Shown here: one piece after another, positions 9,384 through 16,609 of the stretch
Position numbering within the stretch: position 1 is the stretch's first letter
How the letters are laid out: every line of letters starts with the position of its first letter
The notes under the pieces: generated by a model
What the model was told of the DNA's origin: nothing
Seen by the model: only the letters and a program-made list of their open reading frames with translations
The model's database searches: none
NCBI GenBank assembly: GCA_022616055.1
Contig: JAKEFM010000002.1
Coordinates: 1 to 47,069 of the forward strand
Source of the DNA: Planctomycetota bacterium
GTDB taxonomy: Bacteria > Planctomycetota > UBA1135 > JAKEFM01
DNA: 47,069 nt
Direction of reading: 5' to 3'
Position numbers and translations under genes: made by a program

Positions 9384-10691
9384 TCACGCGTCCCCCCCCG
9401 CCGGGAGCTCGAGGAGCTCGCGGGCGACGCGCAGGTAGAGCGCGCTCCTCGCCCGGTCCCCCTCGGCGCGCAGCCGCCTCGTCGGGGCGTGGAGGATGTG
9501 GCGCACGAGGGCCTCGGAGAAGTGGGCGATCCGCTCGCGGGCCCGCGGGGGGAGATCGCCGAGGTCGCCGAGCGCCCGATCGAGCTCCCGCCTGCGGATC
9601 GCGTCGATCCTCCGGCGGACGTCGGCGAAGAACGGGCGCAGCTCCCCCTCGCGCCGCCGCTCCTCGAACCGCGCGATCTCCTCGGCGAGGATCCGCTCGA
9701 CGCGCGGGACCTCGTCGAGCCGGGCGGCGAGATGGTGGTCCACGGACCCCTGGAGCTGGTCGATGTCGATCAGCCGGACGCCGGGGAGCGCGCCCGCGGC
9801 GGGCTCGACGTTGCGGGGAACGCCGAGGTCGACGAGGAGGAGGGGACGTCCCTCCCGTCCGATCCCCGAGCGCCCGAGCCGCTCGGCCGTCACGACGGGC
9901 TCGGGCGCGCTCGTCGAGAAGAGGGCCGCCTCCGCCCACCCGAGCGCCTCCGGGAGGCGCTCCCACGGGAGGACCTCGGCCTCGAGGGAGAGCGCCAGGT
10001 CGCGGGCGTGGGCCTCGATCCGGCTCACGAAGAGGAGCGTCCTCGCCCCTCGCTTGCGCAGGACGAGGCCGGCGGCGCGGGCGACCTCCCCGGAGCCGAC
10101 GACGAGGATGCGGCGTCCCTCGAGGGGGCCCAGCGCCTCCTCGATCAGGCGCACGGCCTCCGAGGGGACGCTCTGGGGATGGCGGGCGATCTCCGTCTCG
10201 GCCCGCGCGCGCCGGCCCGACCGGATCGCGGCGCGGAACGCCTCCTCGAGGTGCGGCCCGAGGGTCCCCGCCTCGCGGGCGAGGTCGGAGGCGGCACTCA
10301 CCTGGCCGAGGATCTGGAACTCCCCGAGCACCATCGACTCGAGCCCGGAGGCGACGCGGCAGAGATGCTCCACCGCCTCGCGGTCGGCCAGGGCCACCGC
10401 GTGGGGGCGGAGGTCCCGCGGCTCGACGTCCCGCGCGGCCCTCAGGAACTCGAGGGCGCAGGCGACGAGCGCTTCCACGGGCTCCTCTCCCGACCGGGGG
10501 ACGAGGTAGACCTCCATCCGGTTGCACGTCGAGAGGAGGGCGGCCTCGGCGAGACCCGCGCAGGCGGGGAGCTCCCCTCGCGCCAGGCGCGCGAGCGCCT
10601 CGCGCGCCGCGGCGGGCGGGAATGCGACCCGCTCGCGCAGGCCGACCGGCGCATTCCGGTGGCTGACCCCGAAGCCGAGCAGCGCAGCCAT
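9384..10691 (-). CDS. hemA: glutamyl-tRNA reductase
   Basis: Reduces glutamyl-tRNA to glutamate-1-semialdehyde with NADPH, the entry and usual control point of heme synthesis. The 435-residue protein begins MAALLGFGVSHRNAPVGLRE, has the catalytic cysteine C56 in LLSTCNRMEVYL, ESMVLGEFQILGQV for tRNA/substrate contacts, the NADPH-binding RILVVGSGEVARA, LLLVDLGVPRNVEP, and the C-terminal dimerisation helices. I chose ATG 10691 over the in-frame GTG 10706 because conservation starts there; neither has a clear ribosome binding site. It is the first gene of the operon, and a 28-bp palindrome lies about 60 bp upstream. Confidence 0.96.
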   Translation of the reverse strand: MAALLGFGVSHRNAPVGLRERVAFPPAAAREALARLARGELPACAGLAEAALLSTCNRMEVYLVPRSGEEPVEALVACALEFLRAARDVEPRDLRPHAVALADREAVEHLCRVASGLESMVLGEFQILGQVSAASDLAREAGTLGPHLEEAFRAAIRSGRRARAETEIARHPQSVPSEAVRLIEEALGPLEGRRILVVGSGEVARAAGLVLRKRGARTLLFVSRIEAHARDLALSLEAEVLPWERLPEALGWAEAALFSTSAPEPVVTAERLGRSGIGREGRPLLLVDLGVPRNVEPAAGALPGVRLIDIDQLQGSVDHHLAARLDEVPRVERILAEEIARFEERRREGELRPFFADVRRRIDAIRRRELDRALGDLGDLPPRARERIAHFSEALVRHILHAPTRRLRAEGDRARSALYLRVARELLELPAGGDA

Positions 10692-10750
10692 GGGAACGAG
10701 GGACACGACTACGGCGGTCCGCCGCGGGCCGGTATCCGTACTTCCCCGGA

Positions 10751-10778
10751 GGGGGGTCCGTGGATCCGCGGACCCCCC
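10751..10778. promoter_or_regulatory. 28-bp near-perfect palindrome, possible operator between hemA and a divergent gene
   Basis: The sequence reads GGGGGGTCCG, then TGGATCCG, then CGGACCCCCC around the centre at 10764/10765. All 14 pairs match except one G-T pair at 10761/10768. It sits in the 185-bp gap between the divergent hemA start (10691) and the ATG at 10877, so a dimeric repressor bound here could influence both transcripts. It could instead be a hairpin in either 5' UTR. No U-tract follows on either strand, so it is not a standard terminator. Confidence 0.5.
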
Positions 10779-10806
10779 CCGGGCTACCGGATCCGCCGAC
10801 CGGGCC

Positions 10807-10812
10807 TACAAT
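10807..10812 (+). promoter_or_regulatory. candidate -10 element for the Gly/Trp-rich TPR gene
   Basis: TACAAT is close to the sigma-70 -10 consensus and stands out in GC-rich DNA. It would place the transcription start near 10819 and leave a 5' UTR of about 58 nt ahead of ATG 10877, which is preceded by a strong GGAGG at 10862-10869. I see no convincing -35 hexamer at 16-18 bp upstream. Confidence 0.35.
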
Positions 10813-10876
10813 CGGGCTGCCGACACCGAGAGTTCCCCCTGCCAGCCCCGGGGCCGGGCCGGGAGGAGGTTGCGCC

Positions 10877-12547
10877 ATGGCGATTCGCAACCCGTTCACG
10901 AAGTTCTGGTTCCTCGCGCTGCTCGCGTTCGTCCTGGCGAGCCCCGACGCGCTCTCCCAAAGAGGCGGGCGCGGTGGCGGTGGAGGCTCTTCCGGCGGCC
11001 GGGGCGGCGGCGGAATGCGGAGCTCCGGAGGCGGGTTCTCGGGCGGATCGCGAGGCTTCAGCGGCGGGGGCGGCGGGTATCGCGGCGGTTCCTCCCGGGG
11101 CTCGTACTCTGGAGGGGGGCGCTCCGCTCCCCGCGCCTCCGGAGGTTCCTTCCGCGCTCCTCAGGGCTCCGGCCGTTCCACGGGAGGTCCCTCTTCCGGC
11201 TCGCGGGCGACGAGCCCGGGCCGATCGGGCGCCTACCGCGGAAGCACCGGAAGGGTCCAGGGTCGCGGCACCGGCGGCTCGCGGATGCCCGCCGGCGGCG
11301 GAATCCGGACGTCGCCCGGCCGCGGTGGGTCCCCCTCCGGCGTGCGCACGCCCTACGACGGCGGAAGCCGGACGGTGGGCGGAGCCTCGAGGGGACTCCA
11401 GAGCCCGGGTCGGGGAATGGCGGGCGCCGACCGCTTCGTCGCGACCCCCTACGACCGGGCGAAGCCCCAGGGGGAAACCTCGTTCAACCGGGGCTCGGGC
11501 GCGGAAAGGGCGGCGCCGCGCGAGGCGTCCGCGACCGCCGGGCGCGGAAGCCGCGAGGTGTCCCCGAGGGAGGCGAGCGGTCGCTCCGGGAAGGTGGACC
11601 GCGCGACTCCACGAGGGACGCCCGCGGCCGACCCGAGATCCGGAGGCCGGGCGACGGCTCCGACCGAGGCGGGCCGACGGGGCGGAGCGGCGGCGGACCC
11701 GCGCGGGTCGGAGGGTCGCGGCGGGAGAGGCGCTGCCCGCGCGCCGGGCGGGCGGAAGCCCCAGCCGCGCGATCCCGCGCCCGGCGAGTCGTGGCGGGGC
11801 CAGGACCACCGGTCCTGGTCGCACGACCCCGATCACAACGATCATGACGGCGATTGCCACTTCCATGGCAGCTGGCCCTTCTGGTGGGGCTTCGGCTGGG
11901 GCGCCTGGTGGTGGTGGGACTCGTGGTGGTGGTGGTCGTGGCCGTGGTGGCCGCACTACCACTACGTGCCGGTGAGCGCGACCGTCTACGAGCCGATCTA
12001 CGTCCCCTCGACGGTGTACTGCGAGGAGGTCCGCACCCCCGCCGAGCCGACGACGCAGGAGGCCGCCCGCGACGAGGACCTCGCGACGCGCCAGGTCCGC
12101 CTCGCCGACCTCTACTTCCGCGCCGGGAAGTACGAGGAGGCCGCGAGCGCCTACCGGCGCGCGATCGAGTCCTCGCCCGGCTCCCCTTCCCTCCACTTCA
12201 CCCTCGCCGACGCCCTCTTCGCGACGGGGGACGTCGCCGGGGCCGCGAAGGAGATCCGCCAGGGCGTGCGCCTCGACGCGACCCTCGTCGCGGCGGAGGT
12301 CGACAAGCGGGGGTTCTACGGGAAGGGGGAGGACTTCGACCTGCAGGTCGCCTCCCTCGAGGCGCGGGTCGCGAGCGACCCCGCCGACCGGGACGCCCTC
12401 CTCCTCCTCGGCTACAACTACCTCTTCAGCGCCCGCACGGGGATGGCGAAGGAGGCTTTCGAGAAGGCCCGCGCGCTGCCGGGAGCGGGGGAGGCCGAGG
12501 GGATCTTCTTCGCCGAGGCGGACCGGAGGCTGAAGTCGGAGAAGTGA
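10877..12547 (+). CDS. secreted Gly/Ser/Arg-rich protein with Trp-rich segment and C-terminal TPR repeats
   Basis: A 556-residue exported protein of unknown function. Residues 1-27 form a signal peptide (KFWFLALLAFVLASPDALS). Residues 28 to about 330 are low-complexity, rich in Gly, Ser, Arg and Pro, and presumably disordered. Next comes an Asp/His stretch (SHDPDHNDHDGDCHFHG), then an extreme tryptophan run of about 35 residues (FWWGFGWGAWWWWDSWWWW and so on) and a Tyr/Val segment with one cysteine. From about residue 390 to the end, TPR-like helices are visible (RLADLYFRAGKYEEAASAYRR; LHFTLADALFATGDVAGAAKE; LLLLGYNYLFSARTGMAKEAF). The His/Asp stretch could bind metal. A GGAGG ribosome site supports ATG 10877. 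It is divergent from the heme operon and convergent with the lipoprotein gene, with a 6-bp gap. Confidence 0.8.
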   Translation: MAIRNPFTKFWFLALLAFVLASPDALSQRGGRGGGGGSSGGRGGGGMRSSGGGFSGGSRGFSGGGGGYRGGSSRGSYSGGGRSAPRASGGSFRAPQGSGRSTGGPSSGSRATSPGRSGAYRGSTGRVQGRGTGGSRMPAGGGIRTSPGRGGSPSGVRTPYDGGSRTVGGASRGLQSPGRGMAGADRFVATPYDRAKPQGETSFNRGSGAERAAPREASATAGRGSREVSPREASGRSGKVDRATPRGTPAADPRSGGRATAPTEAGRRGGAAADPRGSEGRGGRGAARAPGGRKPQPRDPAPGESWRGQDHRSWSHDPDHNDHDGDCHFHGSWPFWWGFGWGAWWWWDSWWWWSWPWWPHYHYVPVSATVYEPIYVPSTVYCEEVRTPAEPTTQEAARDEDLATRQVRLADLYFRAGKYEEAASAYRRAIESSPGSPSLHFTLADALFATGDVAGAAKEIRQGVRLDATLVAAEVDKRGFYGKGEDFDLQVASLEARVASDPADRDALLLLGYNYLFSARTGMAKEAFEKARALPGAGEAEGIFFAEADRRLKSEK

Positions 12548-12553
12548 GCGGCC

Positions 12554-14986
12554 CTAGTCGTCCCCCCAGGGGATGAAGAGGACGTGCCCCCGCGTCTTCC
12601 CGCCGACCCGCTCGTAACGGAAGACGCGCCAGAGGAAGGAGACCCGCTTCTCCTCGGGACCCGTGTCCCAGGTGAGGAAGGGGAAGAGGTCGCGGCTCGT
12701 GCGGCCCCCCTCCGTCTCCGTCCGGTAGAGGGAGTAGAGGACGGAGAAGCGGGATCGGCCCTTCTTCGTCTCGGCGCCCACGAGCCCGAGGAGCGCGCTC
12801 CAGCTCCTCTCCTCCCCCTCCGACACGTAGCGGAAGAGGGGGGGGAGCCGGACATGCCGCTTTCTCCGGGTCTCGGTGTTCCTCCGGACGAACTCCTCGA
12901 CGGAGTCCATCACGACGGGGTCCCCTCCCGCGGGGACGGCGATGCCGTGCCTTGCCAGCAGCTCGCGCGTGCGCTCCCGATCCCTCTCCTCCACCGGGAA
13001 GGGGACGTCGTCCAGGCGCGCGGACCAGGGCTCGAGGATGCCGATCTCCTCGGGCGTGACGGCCCCCTCCTTCCATGCGCAGAACTCCCGGGTCTCGTCC
13101 TTCGCGAACCCGAAGAGGAAGGCGCGCCGGCGGCTGCGGAGGAGGTTCCGGTCCGAGTCCGGCTCCGCCGTCGGGACCGCGACCTCCCCCCTCTCCCGGG
13201 CGGCGTAGGTGAAGAAGGCGAGGACGCGGGCGGAGACGTCGTCGCCGGAAGTGGCTCGGTCGAGGCTGAAGAGGAAGGGGCTCGCGACGTCGATCCGGCT
13301 CCTCCTCGGCGAGGATCGCAGGCCGAGGAGGGTGATCCCGAAGAGGGGGTCGTACTCCGCGTCGCCCGATGCGTAGGTGGCGAGCGGCCAGACGTGCCAG
13401 GCGGTCCCCAGCGCGTCGCGCCGCCGGCGGGCGAACCCGAGGAGCGCCGTGTCCTCGACGAGGTCGGGTTCGCGCCGGCCCTCGTAGAGGAGGAAGAGGC
13501 GCGTCTCCCTCTTGCCGCCGAAGGCGCGGGTTCGGAAGAGGTTCCAGTCGTAGAGGAAGCCGGGGGACTCCTCCTCGGAGGAGGCCGAGGCGAGGGGAGA
13601 GAGACGCCAGGAGCTGCCGGTCTCGCCCGAGTGGAGGCCGCCGAGGCCCGCCGCGAACCACGACCCGCTCTCCCCCGGCGAGGAGGAGGACCCGAAGAAG
13701 GGGACGACCTTCGTCGAGACCTCCTCCCCCCGCCGCTCGTGCTCGACGAGCGGCCAGAGGAAGGAGATCGTCCGGTCCTTTCCCGACTCCGACTCGCTCC
13801 GGTGGAAGAGGGGACCGAGGACGTTGACGAATCGCGTCTTCCCCGAGGCGTCCCAGCCGCGACCGCCGAGCGGAGTCAGCACCGTCCGGCGGGTCCCCTC
13901 CTCCTTGTAATAGAAGAGGGGGACGAGCATCCGGAACGCTCCCGACGGCCCCTCGCTCGACCACCAGAGGGGGTAGACGTTGAGCCCCGACTCCTTCCCC
14001 TCGACGCGCCGGTCGCCGAGGAGCGTGAAGACGCGCGTCCCCTCGTCGCGGGCGCGCCGGTAGTAGAGGGGGAAGAGGACGGAGTCCTCCGCCCCCTCGC
14101 GCGCCGCGCGGAACCAGAGGGGGAGGATCCAGTCGGTCTCCCCCTCCGGGGTCCGCCGGAAGACGGCGAGGCCGAGGAGGAAGACCCGCGTCGCCGCCTC
14201 CTCGGAGATCGAGTGCGCGTAGAGGGGGAGGACGAAGACCTTCTTGCCGTAGGTGTCCGCCCCGAGGAGGGGGAAGAGCCCGTAGGAGGTGACGCGCCCC
14301 TCCTCATCCCTCATCCGCCAGAGGGGACCCGCGTGCTGGAGAGGACCGGTCCCGAAGAGGGGGAGGACGCCCCAGGAGTCGACCTCCCCTCCCGCGCCCC
14401 TCCCCCACCAGACGGGGCCCGCGTACCCCCACCCCGGCGCGATCGCGGCGAGGGGGAAGAGCCCGGCCCGCTCCACCTCCCCCGAGTCGTCCTTCGACCA
14501 GAAGGCGGTCCCGACGTAGCTCCACCCCTTCGAGAGGTGGGCGATCGGGAAGAGCCCGCCCGACTCGACCTCCCCGTCCTCCTTCCTCCAGTAGAGGGGC
14601 CCGGCGTAGCTCAGCCCGTCGAAGCCCGCGACGGGGAAGATCCCCTCGTGGTCTCCCGTGTCGTAGAGGGGGCCGATCCACCCCTCCCCGCTCGCCGCGT
14701 CGAACGAGGCGAGGGGATAGAGGATCGACCAGCGCGTGTCGTCCTTCGCGAGGAGGGGGCGCAGCGCGAAGCCGCGGTCGTCGACGTCGAGGAGGGGCCA
14801 GAGGAGGGCGAACTCCTCCCCGTTCGCGTAGGCGAGCGGCCAGAGGTTCACCCGGTCGGCCCGCGCCGCGCTGGCGCTCGAGAAGGGCTGGATCCGCAGC
14901 ATCCGGTCGGCCGAGGAGCAGCCCGCGAGGGCGAGGAGAAGGAGGGGGCACGTCCCGCGAGCGCCCTCCCGCCCTCCGCGCCCCAT
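12554..14986 (-). CDS. lipoprotein made of many aromatic-Pro-Leu repeats
   Basis: An 810-residue putative lipoprotein: CPLLLLALAGC gives a lipobox with the modified cysteine near residue 23. The mature part is a long array of units about 18-30 residues apart, each with a core such as LWPLAY, LWPLLD, LRPLLA, LYPLAS, IGPLYD, LFPIAH, LFPLAA, VLPLFG, LFPLLG, VLPLYA, ILPLWF, LFPLYY, VYPLWW and LVPLFY, usually followed by charged loops and a following beta strand. The regularity suggests a beta-rich solenoid, propeller or barrel. A different segment without these cores lies around residues 640-720. I know no named family for it. It shares orientation with the small secreted protein upstream (21-bp gap) and may be co-transcribed with it. 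Confidence 0.8.
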   Translation of the reverse strand: MGRGGREGARGTCPLLLLALAGCSSADRMLRIQPFSSASAARADRVNLWPLAYANGEEFALLWPLLDVDDRGFALRPLLAKDDTRWSILYPLASFDAASGEGWIGPLYDTGDHEGIFPVAGFDGLSYAGPLYWRKEDGEVESGGLFPIAHLSKGWSYVGTAFWSKDDSGEVERAGLFPLAAIAPGWGYAGPVWWGRGAGGEVDSWGVLPLFGTGPLQHAGPLWRMRDEEGRVTSYGLFPLLGADTYGKKVFVLPLYAHSISEEAATRVFLLGLAVFRRTPEGETDWILPLWFRAAREGAEDSVLFPLYYRRARDEGTRVFTLLGDRRVEGKESGLNVYPLWWSSEGPSGAFRMLVPLFYYKEEGTRRTVLTPLGGRGWDASGKTRFVNVLGPLFHRSESESGKDRTISFLWPLVEHERRGEEVSTKVVPFFGSSSSPGESGSWFAAGLGGLHSGETGSSWRLSPLASASSEEESPGFLYDWNLFRTRAFGGKRETRLFLLYEGRREPDLVEDTALLGFARRRRDALGTAWHVWPLATYASGDAEYDPLFGITLLGLRSSPRRSRIDVASPFLFSLDRATSGDDVSARVLAFFTYAARERGEVAVPTAEPDSDRNLLRSRRRAFLFGFAKDETREFCAWKEGAVTPEEIGILEPWSARLDDVPFPVEERDRERTRELLARHGIAVPAGGDPVVMDSVEEFVRRNTETRRKRHVRLPPLFRYVSEGEERSWSALLGLVGAETKKGRSRFSVLYSLYRTETEGGRTSRDLFPFLTWDTGPEEKRVSFLWRVFRYERVGGKTRGHVLFIPWGDD

Positions 14987-15007
14987 CCCCTTCGATCGGA
15001 CGCCCGG

Positions 15008-15574
15008 TCAGTACTGGTAGGCGGCGCCCCGGATGGAGACCTTGAGGACCGTCGTCGTCGTCTCCCCGAGGAGGGCGGTCGTGACGACCGACCGGCCCGA
15101 GAAACCGAACCGGAGGACCTCACCTTCGCTGTTCTCCTTCGCCCTCGCCTTCATCTTCAGCTTCAGGACCTCGATCTCGCACTTCTCGGCGCCGCCGGCG
15201 AGGAAGAACTCGCACCAGGCCCCGGCGTAGGAGGCGACGGACGGGACGAGACGGACGCGACCGGGCGCGACCTCCTCGTAGGTCCCGTCGAAGGAGATCG
15301 TGTCGGTCCCGTCGTCTACGAGGATCTGGAACTCGTCCGGGCCGAGGCCGAGGGACGCGATCGGCCCGAAGTCGAGGACGAAGTCCGCGGGGCCGGCCAG
15401 GGTCCCCTGCCCCACGAGCTTCGCCTTCATCGTGCAGCCCCCTCCCCAGCTCGACCCCGCGACAGGGTATCCCTCTCCACGCGCGAGCCCAACGGCGGCA
15501 GCGCCCGGAAGGGAGAGGAGGAGGCCGAGGACCATTCCCCCCCGTTTCGCCCGTAGCGGCCCCGAGGTCACCAT
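15008..15574 (-). CDS. small secreted hypothetical protein
   Basis: A 188-residue exported protein. The N-terminus has a basic segment (LRAKRG) and a hydrophobic core (MVLGLLLSLPGAAAVGL), a signal peptide. The mature part is predicted beta-rich, with alternating strands such as KAKLVGQGTLAGPADFVLDF, TISFDGTYEEV, RVRLVPSV and EIEVLKLKMKARA, and three cysteines. I do not recognise the family. ATG 15574 is supported by GGGAG about 8 bases upstream, and a TTGATC-N17-TAGCGT promoter lies further up. The lipoprotein gene follows after 21 bp, so the two may form an envelope operon. Confidence 0.7.
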   Translation of the reverse strand: MVTSGPLRAKRGGMVLGLLLSLPGAAAVGLARGEGYPVAGSSWGGGCTMKAKLVGQGTLAGPADFVLDFGPIASLGLGPDEFQILVDDGTDTISFDGTYEEVAPGRVRLVPSVASYAGAWCEFFLAGGAEKCEIEVLKLKMKARAKENSEGEVLRFGFSGRSVVTTALLGETTTTVLKVSIRGAAYQY

Positions 15575-15642
15575 GGCTTCACTCCCTTTTCTTGTGGGCG
15601 TCGGCGGGGGCGGCGCGTCCCTCCCCCGCGGAGGGGGAAAAG

Positions 15643-15671
15643 ACGCTAACTCCGGATGAGGGACGGATCAA
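15643..15671 (-). promoter_or_regulatory. candidate sigma-70 promoter for the small secreted protein
   Basis: On the reverse strand TTGATC (15671-15666), a 17-bp spacer and TAGCGT (15648-15643) precede the gene starting at 15574. The predicted transcript would have a 5' UTR of about 60 nt with a GGGAG ribosome site. Confidence 0.45.
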
Positions 15672-15723
15672 GGCGAGGCCCCCTTGCTGGGGGCACCCCC
15701 CCCTCCCCTACACCCCCCGGCCG

Positions 15724-15751
15724 TTGCATGCCGAAGAAAGGCAGGTACAGT
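15724..15751 (+). promoter_or_regulatory. candidate promoter of the RRM gene leader
   Basis: TTGCAT (15724-15729), 16-bp spacer, TACAGT (15746-15751). The FG-GAP gene at 20714 is preceded by a very similar TTGCAT-N16-TAGAGT, which supports both as real promoters. Transcription would begin near 15758, about 267 nt ahead of the RRM start codon. Confidence 0.5.
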
Positions 15752-15792
15752 GTGCCCCGTTCGCGTTCGAGCTCTCGCCCACTGCGTCTCCC

Positions 15793-15829
15793 AAACGCCT
15801 ACGGGCCCGGGCACGAAGGCGTTTTTCTT
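15793..15829 (+). terminator. terminator-like hairpin in the RRM leader
   Basis: AAACGCCT (15793-15800) pairs perfectly with AGGCGTTT (15817-15824), and the DNA continues TTCTT, giving a U-rich tail on the plus strand. The 16-nt loop contains GGGCCCGGG, which can pair internally. It sits only about 40 nt after the predicted start at 15758, so it could end a short RNA or act as an attenuator ahead of the RRM gene. Confidence 0.6.
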
Positions 15830-16024
15830 GGTCATCTCCGCGATCGTTCCTTCTGCGGGAAGTGGGACGCCGCCCGGACGGGCGGCGTCGCGTGGCCCGG
15901 GCAGGGCCGCGGTTTCCGGCCGGGGGAGGACCCTGCGGTCCGCTCTGAACCCGTGCACGGACTCCGCGGCGGAGGTGGATCGGCTTCGACCAGAGTGCGG
16001 ACCGGGAGGATCGTAGGAGATCCG

Positions 16025-16390
16025 ATGGGAACGAGACTGTACGTGGGGAACCTGCCGTTCACGGTGGACGAGGACGCGCTCCGCGCGCTCTTCGTCGAGG
16101 CCGGACACACGCCGACCGAGATCACGGTCGTCAAGGACCGGGAGACGGGCCGGTCGCGAGGCTTCGGCTTCGTGACGCTCGCCTCGGCGAGCGCGGCCCA
16201 GGAGGCCGCGACCGCCCTCAACGGCCGTGAGATCGAGGGCAGGGCCCTCACGGTGAACGAGGCTCGCGAGCGCACCGGCGGAGGCGGCGGCGGGTTCCAG
16301 CGCTCCGGCTTCGGCGGCGGCGGCGGCGGCCGCGGTGGCGGCGGCGGCCGTGGCGGTGGCGGCGGCGGCGGACGCGACCGTCGCTGGTGA
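16025..16390 (+). CDS. RRM RNA-binding protein with Gly-rich tail
   Basis: A 121-residue protein with one RNA recognition motif. RNP2 is LYVGNL (residues 5-10) and RNP1 is RGFGFVTL (about residues 43-50), followed by the usual ALNGREIEGRALTVNEAR. The last 40 residues are almost all glycine and arginine (RGG-like). This layout matches the bacterial and cyanobacterial Rbp proteins, which bind mRNA and often respond to cold. ATG 16025 has AGGAG five bases upstream. A strong terminator follows at 16437. The long leader with a hairpin suggests control at the RNA level, perhaps by the protein itself; that is inference. Confidence 0.93.
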   Translation: MGTRLYVGNLPFTVDEDALRALFVEAGHTPTEITVVKDRETGRSRGFGFVTLASASAAQEAATALNGREIEGRALTVNEARERTGGGGGGFQRSGFGGGGGGRGGGGGRGGGGGGGRDRRW

Positions 16391-16436
16391 GACCTCGCGG
16401 ACCGCGCGGGCGGTCCGACTCAACGCAGACCATCCC

Positions 16437-16471
16437 GGAGCGGGCCCCCCGTGGGGCCCGCTCCCCTTTTT
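16437..16471 (+). terminator. strong intrinsic terminator after the RRM gene
   Basis: A 12-bp perfect stem, GGAGCGGGCCCC with GGGGCCCGCTCC, closes a 4-base loop and is followed by CCTTTTTGT. It lies 47 bp after the RRM stop codon. Confidence 0.85.
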
Positions 16472-16609
16472 GTCCTCCCGCCTAGCCGGATCCCCTCCGC
16501 CCTCCCCGACTAAGGTTCCGGGGACCCCGCCGGCCGATAAGGGGGGAACTGGGAAAGTCCGGTCCCGGAGCGACCGGTGGGGTGCGGAGCCCCCGCACCG
16601 AAGGGCGGA

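Larger units (their letters stand above)
15575..16024. other. intergenic region with two divergent promoters
   Basis: This 450-bp gap separates the small secreted protein (minus) from the RRM gene (plus). It holds the minus promoter at 15643-15671, a plus promoter at 15724-15751, and a terminator-like hairpin at 15793-15829. Between 15830 and 16010 I see no credible reading frame; the long open frames that cross it are typical GC-rich shadows. A short hairpin GCCCCC-TTGCT-GGGGGC lies just left of the plus promoter. Confidence 0.6.
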
